64,000 bases of DNA from Chryseolinea lacunae (GTDB lineage: Bacteria; Bacteroidota; Bacteroidia; Cytophagales; Cyclobacteriaceae). This document shows, in pieces, positions 52,130 through 60,153 of this stretch (the first letter of the stretch is position 1; each line of letters opens with the position of its first letter). The notes under the pieces were generated by a model that had not been told where the DNA came from, searched no databases, and was given only the letters and a program-made list of their open reading frames with translations. Location of the stretch: positions 124,001-188,000 of the forward strand of contig NZ_JAERRB010000006.1 of assembly GCF_016735595.1 (NCBI RefSeq), written 5' to 3'. A program made the translations under genes and the position numbers.

Positions 52130-52960
52130 ATGAAACGACTCTTCACTTTTTTATTCTCCGTTGGTGTGCTGGCCGCTTCAGCACAATCGCTGGCCCTGAA
52201 ATGGAAAACCGACACCCTGTTGCGCGTGCCCGAGTCTGTTTTGCTCGACGCTAAAAACAACGTGCTCTATGTAGCCAACATCGACGGCCAACCCGATGGC
52301 AAAGATGGCGTGGGCTCCATTGCCAAAGTTTCGCCCACCGGAAAAATCATCAACGCCGCCTGGGTCACAGGTCTCGATGCCCCCAAAGGCATGGGCCTCT
52401 ATAAAAACAATCTCTACGTGGCCGACATCAGCAAGGTGACCACCATCGACATTGCTACGGGCAAGATCACCGCCTCCGTGGAAATTCCCGACGCCAAATT
52501 CCTGAACGACATCACCATCGATGCCAAAGGAAACGTGTATGTGTCAGACACCGGCGCGAGCAAAATCTATGTGGTGAAAGATGGCAAAGCCACACTCTAC
52601 TTCGAAAGCGCCGAGCTGAAAGGTGTGAACGGCCTGTTGGCCCTGGGCAACACGCTCTATGTAGTTGACTTTGCCACAGGCCAGAACTACAAACTTTCCG
52701 CCGACAAGAAACTCACCCCCTTTGCCAAAACAGCCGAAGGCGCCGATGGCGTGGTGCTGGTTGGAAAAGAAGAATACCTGGTGTCGAGCTGGAACGGTCA
52801 GGTAGACTTTGTGAACGCAAAAGGCGAAGTGACCAAGTTGCTCGACACCCGCGAACAAAAATGGAACGCAGCCGACATTGAATTCGACGCCAAGACAAAC
52901 ACATTGTTTGTGCCCACATTTTTTGCCAACACGGTGATGGCCTACACGTTCAAGAAATAA
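52130..52960 (+). CDS. Secreted SMP-30/NHL-type beta-propeller protein
   Basis: 276 residues from ATG 52130, giving a signal peptide (FLFSVGVLAASAQS). The propeller repeats are LYVANIDGQPDGKDGVGSIA, NLYVADISKVTTIDIATGKI, FLNDITIDAKGNVYVSDTGA and NAADIEFDAKTNTLFVPTFF. SMP-30/gluconolactonase-like and NHL families share this; the metal site typical of lactonases (N, D) is only partly visible. Periplasmic. Its own terminator follows 22 bases later. Confidence 0.82.
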   Translation: MKRLFTFLFSVGVLAASAQSLALKWKTDTLLRVPESVLLDAKNNVLYVANIDGQPDGKDGVGSIAKVSPTGKIINAAWVTGLDAPKGMGLYKNNLYVADISKVTTIDIATGKITASVEIPDAKFLNDITIDAKGNVYVSDTGASKIYVVKDGKATLYFESAELKGVNGLLALGNTLYVVDFATGQNYKLSADKKLTPFAKTAEGADGVVLVGKEEYLVSSWNGQVDFVNAKGEVTKLLDTREQKWNAADIEFDAKTNTLFVPTFFANTVMAYTFKK

Positions 52961-52982
52961 GCAACATCAACCTTCATCACAG

Positions 52983-53016
52983 AAGCTGTCTGGCCATGCC
53001 GGGCAGCTTTTTTTTA
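52983..53016 (+). terminator. Terminator of the NHL-type gene
   Basis: Stem AAGCTGTC / GGCAGCTT with one G-T pair and a loop of TGGCCATGCCG, then eight T. Confidence 0.85.
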
Positions 53017-53060
53017 TTTCAAAAAGTGGTACCTTCCGCGGCAATTATCCGTGCATCCGC

Positions 53061-54350
53061 ATGAGCAAAAATATTTTGAACGACCTTCCTGAACTTCTAC
53101 GGGCCAACGTGATCGACGAAGAAACGGCGAAGCGAATCACCGCCTACTACGACGCGAAACCCAATGCTTCTTCGAACCGCCTCTTTGTGGTGTTTGGCAT
53201 TCTTGGCGCCCTGCTCATCAGCATGGGACTCGTGCTCATTGTGGCCCACAACTGGGACGATCTTCCGAAGGCAGCCAAACTTTTTATCGGCCTCCTGCCC
53301 ATGCTCATCGGGCAGGGCGTGTGTGGCTATCTGGTGGTGAAAGACATTCCCAGTCGCGCGTGGCGCGAAGGATGTGGTGCCTATCTTTGTTTCACCATCG
53401 CCCTCAGCATTGCCGTTGTGGGGCAAGTCTATAACCTCGAAGGAAATTTCCCACGCTTTCTCATGGTGTGGATGCTGCTCACGCTGCCGGCCGTCTATGT
53501 GCTGCGGTCGTCGATGGCCGCCATGCTTTATGTTTGCGGCGTCACGTGGTATGCGTGCGAGCTTGGTTATTTTCATTACCCCAGCATGCCGCCGTGGAAA
53601 TACTGGCCCATGCTGGCCCTCGTGCTTCCGTTTTGCTACACGGAGTTTATCATGAAGGGATTCAAAAACAATTTCTACTACTTCATCTCATGGCTCGTGG
53701 TGTTGTCGGTCACGTTTTGCATCGGGGCATTCGAAAACCATCACGAAGACCTCGTGATTGGTATGTACATGAGTTTGTTCAGCGTGTTTGTTTTGCTCAG
53801 CGAGCTGAAAGCTTTTGAAACGCATCGTGTCCTCACCAACCCATTGCTGCTGGTGGGCAGCCTCGGCATCATGTGCCTGTTGCTGCTGTTGAGTTTTGAC
53901 TGGTATTGGGATGAACTCGACCGCTTCACCGAACAGGACAACCTCGCCTCGATGGAATTTTATTTCACCGCCATTCTCAGTGCCCTTGCCGTGATACTGA
54001 TGGTGTTTGTGTTTCGCGCCAAATCAATAGCCTCCATCAACCTAAAAGGTTTTGCGTTTCTCATCTTCATTGCGCTGTATATCATGGGCATAAACGCTCC
54101 CGGTTCGGCGCAGCTGTTGGTTAACCTGGTCATTCTCATTTTTGCCGTCTACACCATCCGCTCCGGCGCGAAGCAAAATCATCTTGGCATTTTGAACTAT
54201 GGCCTGCTCATCATCACGGCCCTCATTCTCTGTCGGTTTTTCGATACAGACTTCAGCTTCATTCTGCGCGGCCTGCTCTTTATCGCGGTGGGCATTGGCT
54301 TCTTTGCCGCAAACTATTACATGATTAAAAAACGGAAACAGAACGCATGA
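53061..54350 (+). CDS. DUF2157 membrane protein
   Basis: 429 residues. After a short cytoplasmic part (LPELLRANVIDEETAKRITA) come about twelve membrane helices, the first RLFVVFGILGALLISMGLVL and then IVAHNWDDLPKAAKLFIGL, whose AHNWD segment is the family signature. DUF2157 proteins are inner-membrane and uncharacterised, often with the neighbour encoded here. The stop overlaps the GDYXXLXY start by 4 bases, so the two are translated together and probably act together. Confidence 0.9.
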   Translation: MSKNILNDLPELLRANVIDEETAKRITAYYDAKPNASSNRLFVVFGILGALLISMGLVLIVAHNWDDLPKAAKLFIGLLPMLIGQGVCGYLVVKDIPSRAWREGCGAYLCFTIALSIAVVGQVYNLEGNFPRFLMVWMLLTLPAVYVLRSSMAAMLYVCGVTWYACELGYFHYPSMPPWKYWPMLALVLPFCYTEFIMKGFKNNFYYFISWLVVLSVTFCIGAFENHHEDLVIGMYMSLFSVFVLLSELKAFETHRVLTNPLLLVGSLGIMCLLLLLSFDWYWDELDRFTEQDNLASMEFYFTAILSALAVILMVFVFRAKSIASINLKGFAFLIFIALYIMGINAPGSAQLLVNLVILIFAVYTIRSGAKQNHLGILNYGLLIITALILCRFFDTDFSFILRGLLFIAVGIGFFAANYYMIKKRKQNA

Positions 54351-54925
54351 AAAAATTCCTACTCATTCTTTTTGTCTTCATGTGTGTTGCCCAATGGCTG
54401 GTGCCAGCCAAAATGATCTACGACAATGAAGTGGTGGTTACGGAAGGCCTGCTCTATAAATTCAGAACACAACCGGTAGATCCTTCCGATCCGTTCCGGG
54501 GCAAATACGTCACGCTGTCGTTCGACGCCAACGCCATTGTGCTTCCCGACAGCGGCGATTGGGTGGCTGGTGAAGAGGCGTTTGTTTCGTTCGGAGAAGA
54601 TTCTCTTGGTTTTGCTACACCCGCATCCATCAGTCGCGAAGAACCGGATGCACCCGCCTTTCTGAAAACCACCGTGAACTATGTAGAAAACTACAGCGAC
54701 TCACCCTACATCATTAACTTCACGTTGCCCTTCGACAGATTTTATCTCGAAGAGTCGAAAGCCTCGCAGGCGGAACAAGCCTATTGGCAAGCACAACGCG
54801 ACTCGGCACAAGTGGCCTATGGCGTGGTGCGCATCGGCAAAGGCCAGGCTGTGCTCACCGACGTGATGATCAACGACAAGTCGATTGTGGAGTTGGTGAA
54901 AGAGTTGAATACAACACCTGAATAG
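54347..54925 (+). CDS. GDYXXLXY-domain protein
   Basis: 192 residues. An N-terminal anchor or signal (FLLILFVFMCVAQWLV) is followed by LYKFRTQPVDPSDPFRGKYV, TLSF, in which RGKYVTLSF is the local form of the GDYXXLXY motif, and a beta-rich domain, YIINFTLPFDRFYLEESKAS. The protein lies with its face outside the inner membrane. It overlaps the DUF2157 gene, which agrees with the frequent pairing of these two families. Confidence 0.85.
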   Translation: MKKFLLILFVFMCVAQWLVPAKMIYDNEVVVTEGLLYKFRTQPVDPSDPFRGKYVTLSFDANAIVLPDSGDWVAGEEAFVSFGEDSLGFATPASISREEPDAPAFLKTTVNYVENYSDSPYIINFTLPFDRFYLEESKASQAEQAYWQAQRDSAQVAYGVVRIGKGQAVLTDVMINDKSIVELVKELNTTPE

Positions 54926-54988
54926 AAACAGGTCTTCGTAGTAAAAAGCTTTTGCCAATTCTTAGCCACTCTTAGGAAAACAAAGTTC

Positions 54989-56134
54989 ATGAATAAAAAC
55001 AGTAGCTCTCTCATCGTCCTGGTGCTGGCCATGGCGCTGGTTTCATGTGGCAAAAAAGAAAGCGCGCAGAAGCCCGGTGCCATTGTGCAAACCGAAAAAC
55101 AAAAGTTCAGAGTAGACACCATCACCTCTGCCCTGGATACGCTCACCAATCCCTGGGGCATGGCATTTCTTCCCGACGGCCGCCTGTTGGTGACCGAACG
55201 CAGTGGAGCCATCCGCATCATTGAAGACGACAAACTATTGAAAGAAAAAATTGAAGGCGTGCCAACGGTCTATGTTCACGGACAAGGCGGTCTGCTCGAC
55301 ATACAACTCCACCCCGACTTTTCGAAAAACGGCTGGATCTACCTGAGCTATGCCAAGCAAGTGGCCGACAGCGGTGGCACCGTGATTGCCCGAGCCAAAC
55401 TGGAAAGCAACAAGCTCACCAACCTCGAAGAACTGTTTCAGGCGTTGCCCTTGTCTTCGTCGGAAGCACACTTTGGCTCACGTATACAGTTCGATGGCAA
55501 AGGCTATATGTTTTTCACATCGGGCGAGCGTGGCAAAAAAGAAAACGCGCAAGACCTCTCCAACCACCTCGGCAAAGTGCTGCGCCTCCACGACGATGGC
55601 AAAGTGCCCAGCGACAATCCGTTCACCAGCATTATTGGTGCACGTTCGGAAATATGGTCGTATGGCCACCGGAATTTGCAAGGCCTCTACTACGACAAAG
55701 AAACCGGCACGCTCTGGGAACACGAACACGGCCCCCGCGGCGGCGACGAACTGAACATCGTGGAGAAAGGAAAGAACTATGGCTGGCCCATCATCACCTA
55801 CGGCATCAACTACGACAGCACCATCATCACCGACAAGAAAGAAATGAATGGCCTGGAGCAACCCGTGCGCTACTACGTGCCTTCCATCGCACCGTGCGGC
55901 ATGACCATGGTCACGTCAGACAAATATCCCAACTGGAAAGGCAATCTGTTAATCGGCGCCCTCTCGCACCAACTGGTGATGCGCGTGGAAGTTGCCGACA
56001 AAAAATTTGTGAAAGACGAACGCATGCTGGAGAAAATCGGCCGTGTGCGTTGTGTGACGCAGAGCCCCGATGGGTTCATTTATGTGGCCATGGAGAATCC
56101 GGGCAAGATTGTGAAGTTGGTGCCGGTGGAGTAG
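54989..56134 (+). CDS. PQQ-type soluble aldose sugar dehydrogenase, lipoprotein
   Basis: 381 residues. Lipoprotein signal ends ALVSCGKKES. The beta-propeller reads NPWGMAFLPDGRLLVTERSG, GQGGLLDIQLHPDF, FGSRIQFDGKGYMFFTSGER and WEHEHGPRGGDELNIVEKGK followed by NYGWPIITYG, which is the YliI/soluble glucose dehydrogenase pattern with the catalytic-base and PQQ-contacting His/Arg region. It oxidises aldose sugars in the periplasm, using PQQ if available; PQQ synthesis genes are not in this window. Confidence 0.88.
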   Translation: MNKNSSSLIVLVLAMALVSCGKKESAQKPGAIVQTEKQKFRVDTITSALDTLTNPWGMAFLPDGRLLVTERSGAIRIIEDDKLLKEKIEGVPTVYVHGQGGLLDIQLHPDFSKNGWIYLSYAKQVADSGGTVIARAKLESNKLTNLEELFQALPLSSSEAHFGSRIQFDGKGYMFFTSGERGKKENAQDLSNHLGKVLRLHDDGKVPSDNPFTSIIGARSEIWSYGHRNLQGLYYDKETGTLWEHEHGPRGGDELNIVEKGKNYGWPIITYGINYDSTIITDKKEMNGLEQPVRYYVPSIAPCGMTMVTSDKYPNWKGNLLIGALSHQLVMRVEVADKKFVKDERMLEKIGRVRCVTQSPDGFIYVAMENPGKIVKLVPVE

Positions 56135-56198
56135 ACACTACCTTTTCTTCGCCGCGAACATAAAGAAAAGAAGGCGCAAGCATCCGTTTCTTTGGTCG

Positions 56199-56486
56199 TC
56201 ATTGCAGAGTCGTATCAACATTCTTATAGATTTCAATACGGCATAGGCTAACGGTGCGTCGATATTCTTCAATTCGATAAAGTATTCGCACCACTGGAAT
56301 GATGTTGCCTGGCAGTTGGTCAGTGATCCAAAGGTAGTAGCCGTCGCCCATGGGAAATGCATTTTGGTCTGGTCGACGTGACAATGTCCAATCGATGGCC
56401 TTCTCCAGCTCCTCCAATCTTGGGTGTGTTTCAATCAAATCGCGAAGCTGCTCTGCAAACTTTTGCTGCTTTAAGACCCTGAACAT
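56199..56486 (-). CDS. RelE-like putative toxin of a Panacea toxin-antitoxin pair
   Basis: 95 residues from ATG 56486 (a GTG at 56510 is an alternative). MFRVLKQQKFAEQLRDLIET, then FPMGDGYYLWITDQLPGNII and PVVRILYRIEEYRRTVSLCR, which resembles the beta-sheet and C-terminal part of RelE/ParE-type or similar small toxins. The family is not sure. The first 16 bases overlap the end of the upstream Panacea-domain gene, so the two are co-translated, antitoxin first, as is usual in toxin-antitoxin operons. Likely a ribosome-linked mRNA-cutting or other growth-stopping toxin. Confidence 0.65.
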   Translation of the reverse strand: MFRVLKQQKFAEQLRDLIETHPRLEELEKAIDWTLSRRPDQNAFPMGDGYYLWITDQLPGNIIPVVRILYRIEEYRRTVSLCRIEIYKNVDTTLQ

Positions 56487-57022
56487 TCTTCTATTTGCAA
56501 TTTCGCCCACGCAAGATCATGTTCGTCGGGCGTTTTGAACGACAGCAGAAATGTGTGAAAGGGCAACTCTTCTTTTTCGGCAGCAACTTGCCACGCAGGA
56601 TATTGATGCGATAATTCGCTTATCTCACTACCATTATAGTCTGCTATTTCTGAAATCACTTTATCGATGGTGGCAATCTCATCTGTGGAGAAAAGCTCCC
56701 ACCGAGGTTCACGGCCAGCAAACAATCTCTTTTGAATCCTGCCAAAGAAATCGTTTTGAACAAAAACTAAATCATTTGCATTCACCAGCTCGTCGCGCAA
56801 GGATAGAAACAATGCTGGTTCGGGCGTTGGACCAAACGCTTGTTTGATGTAGGTGAATTCGGAAATAGGAATCCCATTTCTTAGATAGTGAACATTGTCG
56901 ATAAAATACAGCGCTTTGTTCAACAAGGTTGCACCATAGTTGGACCGGTTGCCCAATCGATGCGCAACATAGACCATCAATTCTTTTGTCTTCAAATGAT
57001 TGCCATCGAGTGGAGTGCTCAT
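56471..57022 (-). CDS. Panacea-domain (DUF4065) antitoxin
   Basis: 183 residues. ELMVYVAHRLGNRSNYGATL, LNKALYFIDNVHYLRNGIPI, SEFTYIKQAFGPTPEPALF: this is the DUF4065/SocA-type domain known as Panacea (helical, with the LxKLLYFxD...GP pattern). Panacea proteins neutralise many unrelated toxins, with the domain giving partner-specific binding. The gene overlaps the small RelE-like gene. It stands alone upstream of the OmpA gene's terminator, so the pair forms its own operon. Confidence 0.8.
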   Translation of the reverse strand: MSTPLDGNHLKTKELMVYVAHRLGNRSNYGATLLNKALYFIDNVHYLRNGIPISEFTYIKQAFGPTPEPALFLSLRDELVNANDLVFVQNDFFGRIQKRLFAGREPRWELFSTDEIATIDKVISEIADYNGSEISELSHQYPAWQVAAEKEELPFHTFLLSFKTPDEHDLAWAKLQIEECSGS

Positions 57023-57090
57023 ATCGCTGAGTTTTCGATCACTTGGGAATCGGAGCTTCTTAAAACGCCGCCGAAGCCATCCGTAATTTA

Positions 57091-57129
57091 CAAAATAAAC
57101 GGCTCCCCATCACTAAAAGTTGGGGAGCC
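57091..57129 (-). terminator. Terminator of the OmpA/PD40 gene
   Basis: Perfect 9-base stem GGCTCCCCA (57101-57109) / TGGGGAGCC (57121-57129); on the minus strand GTTTATTTTG follows. It separates the OmpA gene from the Panacea pair. Confidence 0.8.
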
Positions 57130-57191
57130 GTCAAACAACTTTATATTCGTTGCTCTTTTCCTGAAATGTGAAAGGCTATAGTTTACAATCG

Positions 57192-58946
57192 TTACTTTTT
57201 CACCACCGTAAACTCCACCCGTCTGTTGTTCGCACGCCCCGCATCCGTATCGTTCGTGTCGATGGGTTTGGTTTCGCCATAGCCATGTGCACTAAGTCTG
57301 AAGCTTTCAATGCCCTGGCTGATGATGTAGTCCACCACCGCTTGCGAGCGGCCTTGCGACAGGTTGAGGTTGTAGTCGTCGGAGCCTTTGCTGTCGGTGT
57401 GGCCCGAGATTTCGATTTCAACGGTGCTGTTCTGTTTCAGAAACTCCACCACCTTGTTCAGCTCCGGATAAGATTCTTTTTTCAACGTGGTTTTGTCGAA
57501 ATCAAAATAAATATTCTTCAACCGAACCGTTACACCAATTTCAATGGGCTGCAGGTATATGTCGCGCGAGAAGGGCGACAGGCCGTCGTCGTCGGCTTGC
57601 ACGCTGTCTATGGCGTTGAGGTAGCCGTTGGCCGTGGCGGTGATCATATACCAACCTAACTTCGGAATCTCTTTTTCATAGCGACCCCCTTCGGCAGGAA
57701 TTTTGAAATTTGTTTTACGATCGCCTTTCATCACCACGTCGAGGTTGGCCGTGATGAGCTGTTCGGTTTTCTTGTCGTATACATTTCCCACCAACAGGAG
57801 TTTCTTGGCCACGGGACGAAGCAGGATCTCGACGTTGATGGTGGTGTCGCTGTTGAGCACGGGCAATTTGAAAGCCTGCTCGTTTGGCAGATAGCCTTCA
57901 AGCGATGTGGCGATGGAATAGGCCAGCACTTCGGGCATCTTGGTTTCGAAACGCCCCAGTGCGGTTGACTTCAGCTTCACGGGTTCCTTTTCTTTCACGC
58001 GCACCTCCACGTTGGCCTGCAGCGGCGCCATGGTCTTTTCGTTATAGACCATGCCGATCAGGGTTATCTTAAACGTTTTGGGCACCAGCGCATAGAGATC
58101 CAGTTGTGCGCCGTCGAGCGCTTTGTTGGCGCGACTGGTGAAAATGTTGCCTGCGTTGTCGATGGTGAAGTAGTAGTCGAGCGCGCTCGTGTTGATGGGC
58201 TTGCCCAGGTTGACGGGCTCACCCCAGTTCATCCACGTGTCGTCGACGCGTTGCGTTTTATAGATGTCCACGCCGCCTTGCCGGCCCGGTGCCTGACGCG
58301 CGCTGGCGAAGTATAAAAATTTCTGGTCGGGGCTGATAAACGGACCAACGTCGTCGGTGGTGGTGCTCAGCTTCATTTTTTCGGGACGCGAATAGGTTCC
58401 GTCGGGCTGCTGATGGCTGGCGTAGAGGTCGCTGTTGGGACTGTTCTCTACTTCGCTGAAGTAGATGATGATGTGTTTCTGATCGGCCGACATCGACGCG
58501 CCATAAAAGCGGCCTTTGTTCATGTTCTTGAAGTCTTTCACATCCAGCTCACGAATGGAGCCGCCCGTGACGATCGAAAATCCTTTCTCACCTTTTGTGC
58601 GACCTCCTTTAATGAAGATGCTGCCGTCGGGAAAAACCGTGAACACCTGGTTGGAACGGTGCAGGTTGAACGGCGACGCCATGTGCTGGGCCAGGCTCCA
58701 TGCACCGTTGGCATCTTTCTTCGACATCCAAACATCCTGTGTGTCTTCTTTGCCCATGGTGTTGTCGGGATGGTTTTGCACAAAGAAGTAGAGCGTGTTG
58801 CCGTCGGGTGAAATAACGGGGGCGGCCTCGTGGCGAAAGGTGTTCACGTTCTTGTCCATCTTGACCAATTCGTAGCGTGTTGAAAACTGTTGGGCTTGGA
58901 TGGAGAGGCTTGCCAGAAGGAAAACAAGCGGTAAAGAAATTCTCAT
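57192..58946 (-). CDS. OmpA-family outer-membrane protein with PD40 repeats
   Basis: 584 residues from ATG 58946, giving signal MRISLPLVFLLASLSIQAQQ. Residues 40-300 hold PD40/WD40-like repeats (AAPVISPDGNTLYFFVQNHP, GPFISPDQKFLYFASARQ). The middle has two carboxypeptidase-regulatory-like domains, and the C-terminus is a peptidoglycan-binding OmpA domain: YFDFDKTTLKKESYPELNKV, EISGHTDSKGSDDYNLNLSQ, HGYGETKPI. It anchors the outer membrane to the cell wall and resembles proteins near type IX secretion or gliding genes. Its upstream neighbour is SirB1-like. Confidence 0.92.
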   Translation of the reverse strand: MRISLPLVFLLASLSIQAQQFSTRYELVKMDKNVNTFRHEAAPVISPDGNTLYFFVQNHPDNTMGKEDTQDVWMSKKDANGAWSLAQHMASPFNLHRSNQVFTVFPDGSIFIKGGRTKGEKGFSIVTGGSIRELDVKDFKNMNKGRFYGASMSADQKHIIIYFSEVENSPNSDLYASHQQPDGTYSRPEKMKLSTTTDDVGPFISPDQKFLYFASARQAPGRQGGVDIYKTQRVDDTWMNWGEPVNLGKPINTSALDYYFTIDNAGNIFTSRANKALDGAQLDLYALVPKTFKITLIGMVYNEKTMAPLQANVEVRVKEKEPVKLKSTALGRFETKMPEVLAYSIATSLEGYLPNEQAFKLPVLNSDTTINVEILLRPVAKKLLLVGNVYDKKTEQLITANLDVVMKGDRKTNFKIPAEGGRYEKEIPKLGWYMITATANGYLNAIDSVQADDDGLSPFSRDIYLQPIEIGVTVRLKNIYFDFDKTTLKKESYPELNKVVEFLKQNSTVEIEISGHTDSKGSDDYNLNLSQGRSQAVVDYIISQGIESFRLSAHGYGETKPIDTNDTDAGRANNRRVEFTVVKK

Positions 58947-59097
58947 GCGTAATGTGTATTTGAATACTAAAGGTAATGGATATTCAGCGATTTTGAACGA
59001 CCGGAATACGGTGATTGACTTCCAGCGGCAGGATTGCACGCCGGTTTCAGGACGATGTAAGATTCTCTATGAAATCGCAGGAAACGAAACGCGGCAG

Positions 59098-59952
59098 CTA
59101 CACCCCCAGGTCGGCGCCATCGGCAATGATGAGCAGCAGTTCCTTCACCTCTTCGGCCTTGGCATGCTCGCCCATTTTGTCGAACGACATGATGAGGTTC
59201 CGGAACACACGACGGATGATCTCCAGGCTGGCACATGGTTCGAAAAACGATTCCTGTGGATTGAGGTGCAGCTCGCTTATGTAGTTCTCGATGTCCTGCT
59301 TCGAAAAGATGAGGCCTTTGTTGAAGGCGTTGATATAGAACTGGGTGTGCTTGGGATCTTTGTAGGTGAGCACAAACAGGTTGGGCAGGTTCACACCGTG
59401 CACCGGCAGTTTCAATTTTTGCGCCACCAGCATATAGATGATGCAAAGGGTGATGGGGTTGCCCTTGCGCGTTTCGAGCACCACGTTGATCATGGAGTTG
59501 CCCGGCGAATGAAAGTTTTTGGTGTTGGCGCCAAACTTCAGCTTGTTGAACAACACACTGTTGATCACCTTCACCTGGTCGAACGGGTAGAGGTCGGGTT
59601 TGAATTCGAGCCACGTTTCGTAATAGAGTTGCTCGAGGTCCTGTTTCAGCTTGATGAGTTCGATGTCGGGATATTGATAGGTGGCCACCAGCCACATGCC
59701 CGTGAGCAAATCCTGCTCGGGGCTTTCATACCATTCCAGTATACGTTCCTTCAGCAGTTCGTATTGCAGGGTGTGGATGAGCTCTTCGATGCGGCGCTGC
59801 ACCATGGGATTGAAATTGCTTTCCCATTCTTCTTCGAGGAAGGGAATGATGGTGGTGCCCAGCGACAATATTTTTTCTTCGACGTGCGACACAATTTTTG
59901 CATCCTCGTCGTCCAGCAGCGAAACCAACGCTTTCAATTCAGTGTCTTTCAT
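59098..59952 (-). CDS. SirB1-like transglutaminase-fold protein
   Basis: 284 residues. The Transglut_core2 region is HSPGNSMINVVLETRKGNPI, then TLCIIYMLVAQKLKLPVHGV, NLPNLFVLTY, as in SirB1/YchA-type proteins. The Cys in TLCI could be the remnant active Cys, with His in the NLPNLFVL context unclear. The N-terminus is helical (MKDTELKALVSLLDDEDAKI). Cytoplasmic; function of the family is unknown, maybe a pseudo-peptidase. 151 bases downstream of its stop lies the start of the OmpA gene. Confidence 0.82.
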   Translation of the reverse strand: MKDTELKALVSLLDDEDAKIVSHVEEKILSLGTTIIPFLEEEWESNFNPMVQRRIEELIHTLQYELLKERILEWYESPEQDLLTGMWLVATYQYPDIELIKLKQDLEQLYYETWLEFKPDLYPFDQVKVINSVLFNKLKFGANTKNFHSPGNSMINVVLETRKGNPITLCIIYMLVAQKLKLPVHGVNLPNLFVLTYKDPKHTQFYINAFNKGLIFSKQDIENYISELHLNPQESFFEPCASLEIIRRVFRNLIMSFDKMGEHAKAEEVKELLLIIADGADLGV

Positions 59953-60153
59953 AGCTTCAAAAAAAATAAGTTGCGCAACTCTTCATTCCACCACACCCTA
60001 ACACAATTTCAAAAAAAGCACGGGAAGGGACCGACCGGGGCTCCCGGGTTTTCAGGCAACTTCTGAAAAACTTTACAGGCTTGCAAACGAAAAAACTCTG
60101 ACGTTCATAAAAAAGCCGGGAGATGCAGGATTTCCATTCCACTAAAACGGTTA

